Below are positions 55,010 through 64,000 of a stretch of DNA of 64,000 nt, in pieces. Each line of letters begins with the position of its first letter. The first letter of the stretch is position 1. The stretch lies in assembly GCF_016920785.2 (NCBI RefSeq), contig NW_024609857.1, forward strand, positions 189,175,027 to 189,239,026, given 5' to 3'. The notes under the pieces were generated by a model, which was not told the origin of the DNA, searched no databases, and was given only the letters and a program-made list of their open reading frames with translations. The position numbers and the translations under genes are program-made. The stretch comes from Ixodes scapularis (taxonomy: Eukaryota > Arthropoda > Arachnida > Ixodida > Ixodidae).

Positions 55010-55305
55010 GTATTGGTACTGACAGCAATCCTATTTCATTTCGAGATCACTGTTCACTATTGTATAGCTACTCACCTTGATTATGTTTTTGTATAATAGC
55101 TTTTGTGCTTTGTTCGTGCTTTATTCTTTCTTTATTTCGCTTTGTTCGACGATATTGGGAGCATCCGCGATCGCATTTCACTTTTCCGTGTTTTGCTATT
55201 CTGTTCTTGCTTTTCTTTTTTAACCTTTTTATTTGTTTTTCAATCTCCCCTCATGTAATGCGTCCATCGGACGCCCTTGAGGTGAATAAAATTAAATGAA
55301 TGAAA
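55010..55305 (+). pseudogene. C-terminus and 3' UTR of the split LINE
   Basis: DSNPISFRDHCSLLYS directly after the inserted element continues the C-terminal region of the first LINE. The 3' UTR ends ATGTAAT, a GCGTCC-ATC-GGACGC hairpin (55260-55274), CCTTGAGGT and an AAATGAATG tail. The same order occurs at the 3' end of the minus-strand LINE at 16763. Confidence 0.8.
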
Positions 55306-57320
55306 TGAAATTAGTTCAAATGGTACATTTATTTAAAAACTACATTTCATGTTTGCTTTTAAATGCAGAAAAAGAAGCCCGAGAGAAAAAAAAATGTACG
55401 GCGCACCAAATTGCCGTTTCAGTAGACCAGGAAATTATTTTTACCTTCCCTAAAACAGAGCATAAAAAAATCCATCTGTAGAAGGTGGTTTAAAAAAATC
55501 AAAACCCTTTCGATTTTCTAAGCTCTCAGACGGACTGCACACGTGCGCAAAACAAAATGATAAAAAAAATAAGGAATTTATTTCTTTGAATGTATAAAAC
55601 CTTAGACGCAAAAGAAATCGTCATTCCCATCATGGATAAGCAAGTAATCTAGATTCGCCGAAGTCGAAAAAGCGAGTTCAACAAATCAAACCAGAAAAAA
55701 AAAAAGATAAAGCGTGAGAGATAAGAACACTTCGGTACAAGACACGGAAATCGGAACAAACTACGGAAGGAGAGAAGAAAAAAAATCCCGATTTCGTCTC
55801 GGCCAAATCGCGCGCGCCAAGTTCGATCTAAAGTCCGCGCTCCTTACCCGCGGAACACAAAAGGAACTTCGTGGAATGCTGGAGACTAAAGCGAAAGTCG
55901 AACCACTCTGAGCGAAAAAAAAAATCAAATAAATTCCTTTTTTCTTTAGAAATAAACAGAATTTCAAACACTTAACAATAAGCAGCGGAAAATAAAAATG
56001 AAAATCGTTCGGAGCTGTACGCCAACGACTGTCAAATGAAGAAGGCGAAAAAAAACAAAAAAACTAACGCGGCATTCTATTTAAATGACGTAACCCCTTC
56101 CCTAACTTTCTCTATCTCTCTCTCTCTCTCTCTTATTCCTTTTTCTCTCTCCCCTGCACTGCAGAAATCGGTGATCACGCTTCTCCGCCACACAACAGCA
56201 GCCGCAGTTGCGAGGCCATCATCGCCTTCCGGTCGAGTGCTTTCGCAGTCGCGTGCCTAGATTTGAAAGTGTTTCCAACTGCCCGATCAGGGTCGTCTGG
56301 TAGGTTGCCTGCAACCATCCCAGCATCCCCGATCTCTACTCCTCGCCACACGACAGCGCCACGCATGCGCACTCGTGACCATCAAGCTGCGCTGGAGAGA
56401 TCCGCCATTAGATTGCAAACGCTCTCGATGATTTGAGCGGCTTCCTCTCTTAAGTCTAGGCTCTCGGGTTTACAGCTACCTTGCTTCGACGGCTTTTCGC
56501 GAGTTCAACAGTTCGCTTGATGAGAACCGAACCGAACCGATTTGCATCCCGCACACGGGATGCAAATGAGTCGCGGCTGTATTTCAGGTTTATCGCCCAA
56601 AATGTCGACTCCCCCTTCACGTGCGTGACCCGTTTCGCTGCAATAAACATGGTGCTTTGGGTGACTATTTTGGCGACGGTGTAATGGCTAATCGTTCCGC
56701 TAGACTGGCTGTTACGACGCCCCGCCCTTTCAAATCCCTGTTGTTGTGTTTGTTTGTTTGTTTGTTGTTTTTTTTTTTTGGGGGGGGGGGGGGGTGGGGT
56801 TTGTTGTGTCCTCATCTTTATTCTTTTTTGCGTTTAAATGGCTTCTTAGTAGTTAGTTGATTGTGATATTCGCTCTGAGACTTATTTTTGGCCTCTGTAT
56901 TGCAAGCCGGTAGAAAAACAAATTTCGAGGCCAAAAGCTCAATAAAAACGGAAGGATTCAAATAAAATTTTTAGGCTAATATACTATCTATAATATTTAC
57001 TCATTAGTCATTCATCGATTGCGATGGCTGGAAAGAAAAAATAATGAACTGCTTGACAACTTTCTACTTAGATGAATGTTTTATAAACAGCCTAAATGCA
57101 TAGTTAATTTTATGCGAGCAAAGTAAAATCATTCTTTCGAAATTAGGCTGAACATAGAAAATTACAAAATGATAACGTAAATGCCAACATAATTCCACCA
57201 AGCAAAAACTCGAAAAATATATGTAACGTTTGTTTACGAAAGAAAACTTCTTTTTTTCAGCATTGACGAACCGCAAGGGGCATTACACAAGAGAAGGTAG
57301 TAGCTGCTGCGTATATATTT
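55306..57320. other. No gene seen; (CT)n and T/G runs
   Basis: Contains (CT)n at 56112-56132 and a T run followed by a G run at 56765-56795. ORFs show no recognised domain. Confidence 0.4.
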
Positions 57321-57719
57321 TTGTTTTTTTCTAGTAAAAAATGTAGTCTAATATTGCAGTACAGACTCTTTTCCTTTTTTCTTTTTTTGGCAATGCAAAA
57401 TTTCGATAAGCAACTATGGACGGCGAAATTTCACGTATTTTATAAGAATGGCGAAGACAGGAAAGAATACGGTGAGGAGGTTATAGCAACTATTTTATAC
57501 AAGATTCGTCGAAAAAGTGTGTTGAATGCGATTAATGAAGTTCACCAAAGAACCACATACCAAACAGAAGAAAGACAAAACAATCCGTATGTGCACTCTA
57601 AAAACAAACCCTTCAGGCTAAATAAATTTAATAACTCGGTTTCAGACGACACAGAGCATGTTGACCTTCCCTGCGGTACATTTGGCCTCGGTTATTTCTA
57701 TTCGTCCTTGTACATTTAA
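57321..57719 (+). CDS. Unrecognised 132-codon ORF
   Basis: The part from codon 25 onward (MQNFDKQLWTAKFHVFYKNG.., KSVLNAINEVHQRTTYQTEE) has a balanced, hydrophilic composition unusual for this AT-rich area. It is preceded by a pyrimidine-rich tract with TAG at 57332-57334 that could be a splice acceptor. It could be an exon, a decayed transposon protein, or chance. No domain is recognised. Confidence 0.2.
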   Translation: MFFSSKKCSLILQYRLFSFFLFLAMQNFDKQLWTAKFHVFYKNGEDRKEYGEEVIATILYKIRRKSVLNAINEVHQRTTYQTEERQNNPYVHSKNKPFRLNKFNNSVSDDTEHVDLPCGTFGLGYFYSSLYI

Positions 57720-57825
57720 GTAATCTCAGATTTTACAGTAAGAATGTGTAGAGGCTTGCAGCGACAGCATCGTCTTTCCCGCAACACGCTCCCTCGAGCA
57801 GCGGAGAAGGCTGGCACGCACCGGG

Positions 57826-58210
57826 GCAGGGTGTAAGATAGACAGGTGGAGAAACGAGAGCCAAATGAGCGACCGGATTGTGTCCCCCTCGGTTTTCTCT
57901 TTTTCTGTGGCGCCATCTATGTGGAGCACCGTGAACTCTCACTCCGGGTGGGCGACCGGTGGCGACCGGCTAAACTGACGGAAATGATTTTTCGTGGATT
58001 TTCAATGAAGGAATGTCGTGCTCTCGGTTTATTTTGCGCACGCTCCCATAAAGTTGCATGCAAATTCAATTCCGACTTTTTTTTCCTCTCGCCGCAGCGC
58101 CATCTGTCGCAAATCGGGGGTACCTGCAAGCAGACGAGTACACAATCCGGTCACGGCGCTGCGGTAGGATTCTATGGGCCGTTTCACCACCTGTCTATCT
58201 TACACCCTGC
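57826..58210. mobile_element. MITE with 23-bp perfect TIRs
   Basis: GCAGGGTGTAAGATAGACAG + GTG at 57826-57848 is exactly complementary to 58188-58210. The 385-bp interior has no coding capacity and contains GGCGCCATCTATG and GCGCCATCTGTCG words. Flanks (CACCGGG.. / CACCGGGG) are similar but no clean TSD was identified. Confidence 0.8.
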
Positions 58211-58929
58211 ACCGGGGATACCCGACAACAGCGGGGGGGCCCGGTTGCGGACCAGACAGCCAGACCTCTGTGAGGGTAGACTAAACAACTCAAGTCGCCC
58301 CCACGGCAAGAGAGGAGAGAGGAGAAGAGGGCAGACGCCTTGCGAGCAGCGCCCGGTTAGGACGCAGGAACATTCCACGTAGTTTTAATGTCGTCATTCT
58401 TGTGTAGTCTCTCAGAAAAATAAAACGAGTTCAGTAGAACAATATTTGAAACTACAAATGTTTTTGCGTGCCCTTTGAAAAGGTTTGCATTTTTGTTTTC
58501 CTTTCTATTCAACTGTACCACGAATATAGCTTCGCTTTGAGGGTAGCAAGGGACGGTGGGCAGCGGGCACAGACAGGAGATGACGTAACGGAGGAACAGA
58601 TGATAAGAAAGTTGGAAGATAACAATAGAGACGAAGGGCAACTTCACTGGAAGTTATAACAGCCCTCACTTAATAATCAACCACCTCACAGCTGCTCGCA
58701 GGGCATAAGTTGTAGGCAGTATAGTTGATCACCTTGATGCTCTTTCCGAAAAGTCCGGGAAGAAAAATACTTAAAGATCGCCTTAAATAAAAGCCACTTT
58801 ACATCGCCTTTATCATCGAGCTACTGCATAAAAAAAAATAACGCGTGCAGCATTTGTCTTTTTAGTATAGAAAGGAAAAAAAATGATTCGAGGACCACCG
58901 AATATAAACTGTGCATAATCCATTTGTAG
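58211..58929. other. No gene seen
   Basis: Intergenic DNA without recognisable features. Confidence 0.35.
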
Positions 58930-59420
58930 TTGCTCTTGATAACCAGTTTACTTTCACTTAAAAAAACGAAACACCTTCACGAGATCTCTATGCGTGTTGT
59001 AGACAGTTTCTCTCACAGCTTTACTTCAACGTCTGGCTTTCCTCCGCAAGGATCGGATTATAGCCCTGTTTTATTTTTAAATTTTACGAATGACATGGCG
59101 TCGTGTGTTGAAAGTTCTGAGTTGCTCCTTTTCGCCAAAAATAAGGCTTTTTTTTTTTTTTTGCTTTTCTTAATACAGTTTTTAGAAGATTGCAATATAA
59201 TACAATGCAATGTGTCACGTATGCTTCTGTGGCACAAACAAAACCGGTTGCTGCTGAACTCTACGAAGAACAAAACTACTTTTTGGGGGCAGACGTCATT
59301 CTGATGTTGACTACATATATAGTATTAATGGCATTCTAGTGCATCGCGTCTCTCTTGCGAAAGATCTTGGCGCGTTTTCAGATAGTGCCTTAACGTTGAA
59401 ACAGCATTGTATTTTATTGT
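58930..59420 (+). pseudogene. Decayed LINE reverse transcriptase fragment
   Basis: SGFPPQGSDYSPVLFLNFTN at 59034-59093 corresponds to the SGVPQGSxLSPLLF..IND block. LLLFAKNKAF corresponds to the FADDTK active site with both Asp lost. NVSRMLLWHKQNRLLLNSTK corresponds to the WC..N.L.LN..KTK block, and SLAKDLGAFSDSALTLKQHC (59350-59410) to the YLGV...L.W..H block in another frame. Frameshifts and loss of the catalytic residues make it dead. Confidence 0.7.
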
Positions 59421-59754
59421 GTTTTATTGCACTTTTCTTGTACAGCTCCGCTCGGAGTGCATGTGTTCAGGGAAAGACATTGCGCCCATGTACGTTTGTG
59501 CCCCTGACGCTTACTGGGCGGCGCAACAGGATGAGACTATGAAAGAAAAAGTAAAAATGAATGTATAGTTTATTGTTGGTAGACCGATGAGAATATTAGA
59601 AGTTCTTCCACTCTTGCCATCAAATTTTAGGAACCAATATAGATTTATTCATCTTTTCAGCTTTTTAGTTAAGTCACCACTTGAATTTGCATCCGTGATA
59701 TGAAATTTGCTATAAATGTGTCAATGCCTTCTTTATGTGGTAAAAAAAAAGTGA

Positions 59755-60152
59755 TGACGTTTACAATCCCCTTTAACACCGAATTAGATCGCAGCCCTTG
59801 AGGAGGAGGAGGGTAAGGTACGGAGAGGAGGCTTCTCCTTCTTTCCTCCCATTTAGGGGAAACTTTTCCGCTACATTTGGCGGGAAAATTTTGCCGCTAA
59901 ATTTATCGGTGAATTTTTTCCGTTAAATTTTGCGGAGAAATTTTTCCGCTAAATTTAGCGGGGAACTTTTTCCGCTAAATTTAGCGGGGAATTTTTTCCG
60001 CTAAATTTGGCGGCGAAATTTTTGGCGACCTTTAGCGGGGAATTTTTCCGCTAAATTTAGCGGGGAAATTTACACATAATGCACCGCGCGGTTACGCCGA
60101 CGCCGACGCCTTTCAAGCCGGAAACGGGGGCCTAGGAGCTGCGCTCTAAAAA
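59755..60152. mobile_element. Palindromic-minisatellite element, locus 3 (complete A-end to B-end)
   Basis: The A-end (TTTACAATCCCCTTTAACACCG, then AATTAGATCGCAGCCCTTGA) opens the element. The B-end (GTTACGCCGACGCCGACGCC.. GGAGCTGCGCTCTAAAAA) closes it. The core is a single array of TTTTTCCGCTAAATTTAGCGG-type units. It is the simplest example of the architecture in this window. Confidence 0.8.
59860..60075. repeat. CCGCTAAATTTAGCGG minisatellite
   Basis: About eight 25-30-bp units built on the perfect 16-nt palindrome CCGCTAAATTTAGCGG with TTTTT/GGGAA spacers, some units diverged. Confidence 0.9.
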
Positions 60153-60696
60153 CAGTCTAAGACATATTTACACGTTAAAAAATCGTTTGGTTTATGACAG
60201 GTATTTGGAAAAGAGTATTTTTTACGACTATGAATATATTGCCACGAATGACAAGTGATGAGCCGACGAAAGCTAAAATAAACTAAACGTTTAATGAGGC
60301 GAACTTCTGCCCAAAACAAAAAGGAAACAGATGATAACAATAGAGCGTCGTGGACGTCGAAGTCGGTCGGCGTAACAGCGGGATCAAACGCTGGGGCGAG
60401 ACTGACTCGACAAGGTCACGGGCGGTCTCTTATCTAGAGTGCGTCACTATCTAGAAGATTCGGTGAAGAAGGCTCGAACGTCGCGCGTTCGGGGCGAGAA
60501 TGAACACGCACTTTCTAGAACAACCAAAGCCGGAATAAATGATGGAAGTTATGTCCAGAGCCAGAATAAACGTGAACCTTCAAGAAGTCCGTGACCGAGC
60601 GTTGCTCTCTCGGCCCTGTGCGCGGCAATTTCTGCTAGAAAAATATTCTTTTTCACTTTTGTCAAAGTAAATAGAGGCACGTTAAGACCATGAGGG
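60153..60696. other. No gene seen
   Basis: Intergenic DNA; nothing recognised. Confidence 0.35.
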
Positions 60697-60908
60697 AAGC
60701 AATTCGTCTGCTCCTTGCGCATGAGTTGCGGCGACGTCAGAACGACACCGAACTCGGATTGGCTTTGATTAAACGGACGGTGGGTAGACCTCAATGCTAT
60801 ATGTCTTTACGTCTACCCACTATTTTTGTTTTTCAATCAGCCAATGAGAGCTCGGCGTTCTGACATCATCGCAACCCCTCTGCAAGAAGCAGACGAACTG
60901 GCGCTGCG
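60697..60908. mobile_element. Fold-back MITE family, copy III
   Basis: AGCAATTCGTCTGCTCCTTG on the left and TGCAAGAAGCAGACGAACTG on the right, with a central hairpin GGTGGGTAGACCTC / CGTCTACCCACTAT. It shares GACGTCAGAACG and the TTGGCT..GATT block with the other copies. Confidence 0.8.
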
Positions 60909-61180
60909 CGTTGACTCTGTTCATGTCTTTTGTAAAATTAATCTTCGTGTCAACTCTCGCTCTACCAGACATTTCGTTCTTTCTGTATATTTGCTTAACA
61001 TTTCACCTTTTTCTTGGATCCAGCCGCTTTGCAACAGTGTCGCTACTCCGGATCTCGAGATCTGTGCGTCGGTCTACGAGTTTCGACACCTGTTGAGTAA
61101 TTCACTCGTTAAAAACTAATTTTCGTTTTTCCGTTTTGCACTATTTTGTATCAGGGTGTCTTGAGCGTGATTCTGTGTAT
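60909..61180. other. No gene seen
   Basis: Flank of the MITE; nothing recognised. Confidence 0.3.
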
Positions 61181-61410
61181 TTTTGTTTCTTAGTTGTAGT
61201 GTTTTTGTGGAAGCACAAGAGTATAAATATCATTGTGATTGGTGTGATTACTCAAACCAAAGATTACTGTCATTATTATTATAAACAAATGACTATGACA
61301 ATGGCTATTATTACAAGCCCTTCTAGGCTTTAACGAACCCGCGTTCTGACTTGAATATGCGCGCTCTTTTTCAAATAACTTATTATTATTAGTAGTAGTA
61401 GTAGTAGTAT
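61181..61410 (+). repeat. Isolated 3' tail of the second LINE lineage
   Basis: ACAAGCCCTTCTAGGCTTTA + ACGAACCCG matches ACAAGCCTTTAGGCTTTGAC + GGACCCG in the 3' UTR at 54924, including the AAGCC..GGCTT stem. It is followed by TTATTATTATTAG and (TAG)n at 61379-61409, as expected of a LINE tail. The 5' boundary is uncertain. Confidence 0.55.
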
Positions 61411-61754
61411 GAAAACAAGATTTATACTCTTTTACTCTGAAATACGATATATTTGTTTGATGATTTCTTATTAAAAAATCAATCGGCGCAAAAGTAAAAG
61501 CTAATGAAAATTCAAAAAAGAAATATATCCGGTAAGGTACAAACGATTGTAAATCGAATAAGAAAACACACAATAATTAAAACTTTGCTTTCATGTTTCT
61601 GTCTGTGGTACACAAATACTTCAAGCAGTCCGTCCGCCTTTTAAATACCTCTGTGAAAGTTATACACAAAAACAAACGAAACAAAAAACGTGACCTACCA
61701 CTTTGTGATTAAGAGAAATGCCTGCTGCACCTTGTGTACGCTATTTCCTCGCCA

Positions 61755-63568
61755 TTAAAGGGTAACTGCAAAGAAAAAAAAGTTTTTTTTTAAACAGCCT
61801 AATTGGGACAAGCATGTCACAAACAAATGTTCCGCGAAAAAAATTATTTTTTTTATAAATATTTACGCCACAGGACGTAATTCAGTAGAGTCAGAACCTC
61901 TCCACATTTGAAACTCCCGCTCTTTCGACCCCCGCGGAAGAGGAGTACGCCCCGCCCCGCACTCTCCTTGCGTTGCGGAGTTGAACGACGCAGAGTCTCG
62001 ACTTCCGGCAAGATCTGGCAACTACGCCAGGCCGCGGTGTTTTTTTGGTTTGACGCGGTTTGCGAGCACATGTAGCCATGTAGCGAAGACGTGACCGGAG
62101 AAGTGCCCCCGTGATGTTCCCGGATGATGGAAAGTATCGTTCGTAATCGTCGTGCGCGCTTTGAAAGCGAAGGGAGTCACAGAATCCACGAGTGCGCAAA
62201 CACAAGCCAAGGTTCACGACAGCGCGGCGTTGGTTTCAAAGATCTCGTTCTGTTTGGTGCAACACGGCGATGCGACAGAGCTGAAACGTTCGTGGTGTGT
62301 GTAATGCGGTGCTAACTCGGAGCGCAAGTTGGTTGTTGTGGGGTTGACGTTCAACCAGTTAGGTCCCGTCGTCGTCAGCTGATCCAGTCAAACTGGTCCG
62401 GGAGGACGCTGGGAGCGTTTTTAAAAGTAAATCTGCCTCGTTCTGTTTCAAAATGTGGAAGTTTCCCGACGCATGCCGTGAGTAAAAAGCTGCGGGCGTT
62501 TTCAACAAAATTACGTCGTTTTAATTGAACAATGGACTCCGCATTGTTGTCCTAAATCTGCCGTTTTTATGCTTCGCGTTGGACTGCGTTTGCACAGCGA
62601 CGTGTTGCATCGTGCGGTGTGAATAAATTTGGGCACGATTTCATACCTGCCTACAGATGCATGAACTGAGACCATTTTGACGTAGTGGACATAGTGCTTT
62701 TTTATTTTCTGCCTAGTCGCGGACGTTAGGTGCACACGGGGCGAATCTCGACGGCCTCCAGAGCGATATGACGAGAACGTAACTAGACACGTTGGTCGCT
62801 AACGCCCGATTGCCTCCAGCCAAATAGCATTCCTTTCGGGGCGACATGGCTGCTGGAAGGCTCACTGTCGGGATCACGCATCTGACATCTCCCAAAAGTC
62901 AGCATTTGCACGCGCAAACAAGCAAAACAAACACACAAAAAAAAAAAAAACACGCTAAGCAAGCAAAGAGGAAAACGAAAGAACCGCGCTATGAAAGCCA
63001 AAACCCCGCGTCGCTTCCGATCACAAACACCTGCGACAGCTGCTAAACACACACTACTTCACTTCAAGAAGTCTCACTCAAGCACCTGGGTAAGCACGAA
63101 ACACTGATCACTTCGGCGAAACGATTAGTCGAGGTAGGCGAGACAGGCGGGAGCAGAGACTTCGGCGGCCATGAAAGAATGGCGAAGCTTTTGTTTGTAT
63201 GACTCCAAACAGAAGTGCCCGTCTTGTAAACCTTTTGTAAAGAATAATAACTCTCATCACATGGGTTATTCTTTAAACGTAAAAATATGCCGCTCAAAAG
63301 GAAATTGCAACATATAACAAAGGTTTAACAACCAAGATCTAAGCTGTAAATCAAACTCTTAGCCAATGAGAACCTTTTGGGATTGACGTCACATAATCAC
63401 AACTTCGTGGCGCGCGATTACGAAATAGCCGCAAACTGAAATGAGTCTCACGCAATAAATATTGCTGTAAAAAATGTTTTTTCTCGCGGAAAAATTGTTT
63501 TTTGACATGCTTGTCCCAATTAGGCTATCTAAAAAAAAAACTTTTTTTTCTTTGCAGTTACCCTTTAA
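61755..63568. mobile_element. 1.8-kb TTAA-flanked TIR element (Kolobok/piggyBac-type target)
   Basis: TTAA at 61755-61758 and 63565-63568 flanks AGGGTAACTGCAAAGAAAAA at the left and its reverse complement at the right. The inverted repeats run about 100 bp, through CCTAATTGGGACAAGCATGT and TTCCGCG. TTAA duplication is typical of piggyBac and Kolobok transposons; AGGG termini would favour Kolobok. The 1.6-kb interior has no transposase I recognise, so it is probably non-autonomous. Confidence 0.85.
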
Positions 63569-63733
63569 TAGGGAGTTTTCGTAGACCGTGTTGCCCCCTC
63601 CGCTAAGCGTTCCGCAACGAAGAAGTTGCTACTGCGCCTGCACGCCGATAGCCTTGACTGTGGAGTTCCCGCTATTGTAGCGGGTTGCGGAGGGTCTTGC
63701 GGGACGACGAAAACGATCTACGAAAACTCCCTA
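63569..63733. mobile_element. 165-bp MITE abutting the TTAA element
   Basis: TAGGGAGTTTTCGTAGACCG at the left is the inverted counterpart of TCTACGAAAACTCCCTA at the right. A TA flank on both sides would fit a TA target. The interior is GC-rich with a GTTCCGCAACG / GGGTTGCGGAG near-repeat. The termini resemble those at 5700/6110. Confidence 0.8.
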
Positions 63734-64000
63734 ATGTAAGCGATCGTAAAAACGTCGAAGCCGAAGGGAGAAACAAGTGTTCAGAGGCACGACGTCAGCT
63801 GCATCTCCGCGACAAATAGCGTCTTTCTTTGGGGCAGTCTTCCAAGGAGCAAGGTCTCTCCTAGTGCAGCCGAAATGCGTCACGGTTCGCCCGTCAACGG
63901 CGCCGCTGCGCTTCTCATTGGAGGATGCGAACGCTGCCCAGGGTTGACGTGCTAACGCCACGCTTGCTGCGCCCGCCATCTACAGTGCGGCGCACAACCT
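63734..64000. other. Window end, nothing confirmed
   Basis: Moderately GC-rich sequence with an 82-codon minus-strand ORF (63731-63979) without recognisable motifs. Confidence 0.3.

Noticed and set aside
62846..63052. Small ORFs inside the TTAA element as transposase pieces
   Set aside because: Translations are Lys/Thr- or Leu/Phe-rich from A and T runs, with no DDE-like motif.

Overview
The window is eukaryotic DNA with the repeat content of a chelicerate, most likely a hard tick (Ixodidae). The reasons are the mix of a Mag-type Ty3/gypsy element, CR1/L2-like LINEs, Penelope-like elements, tRNA-type SINE fragments and many short TIR elements, together with long homopolymer C/G runs and no operon structure. 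The species assignment is inference. No host protein-coding gene can be supported; a few unrecognised ORFs and CpG-rich patches are listed with low confidence.

Layout. 1-4190: a gypsy gag-pol ORF with its probable 3' LTR. 5000-6700: two MITE copies in inverted orientation followed by three diverged copies of a ~270-bp repeat. 9900-12710: a small Penelope-derived hairpin with 13-bp target duplications and two copies of a 210-bp fold-back MITE (a third at 60.7 kb, a fragment at 14.7 kb). 15147-16760: a composite of palindromic minisatellites held between conserved ends. 16763-19565: a young, 5'-truncated LINE on the minus strand. 20301-22934: a Penelope-like element arranged as a nearly perfect 2 x 1055-bp inverted repeat with 11-bp flanking duplications. 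22950-23755: a second minisatellite element, with six exact 66-bp units. 25.4-27.6 kb: a repeat with conserved ends, a hAT MITE with 8-bp TSD, a LINE ORF1 remnant and a 57-bp minisatellite. 30.6-33.8 kb: a decayed LINE that keeps a degenerate 2A-like motif. 44-46 kb: nested TIR elements and SINE pieces. 47.6-51.1 kb: a fold-back element, a 21-bp minisatellite split by a 1.2-kb hAT-like insertion, and a Helitron-protein remnant. 53.0-55.3 kb: one LINE inserted in the end of another. 57.8-64 kb: further MITEs, a LINE RT scrap, a third minisatellite element and a 1.8-kb TTAA-flanked element.

The main novelty candidates are two. First, a family of non-autonomous elements whose ends are conserved (AGAGCGCAGCTCT motifs) but whose cores are exchangeable arrays of self-complementary units: TGACGTCA, CACGTG, CCCTCRYGAGGG or CCGCTAAATTTAGCGG. 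Second, Penelope-like insertions that appear twice, at very different sizes, as inverted dimers in which only one arm carries the ~30-bp terminal tail.
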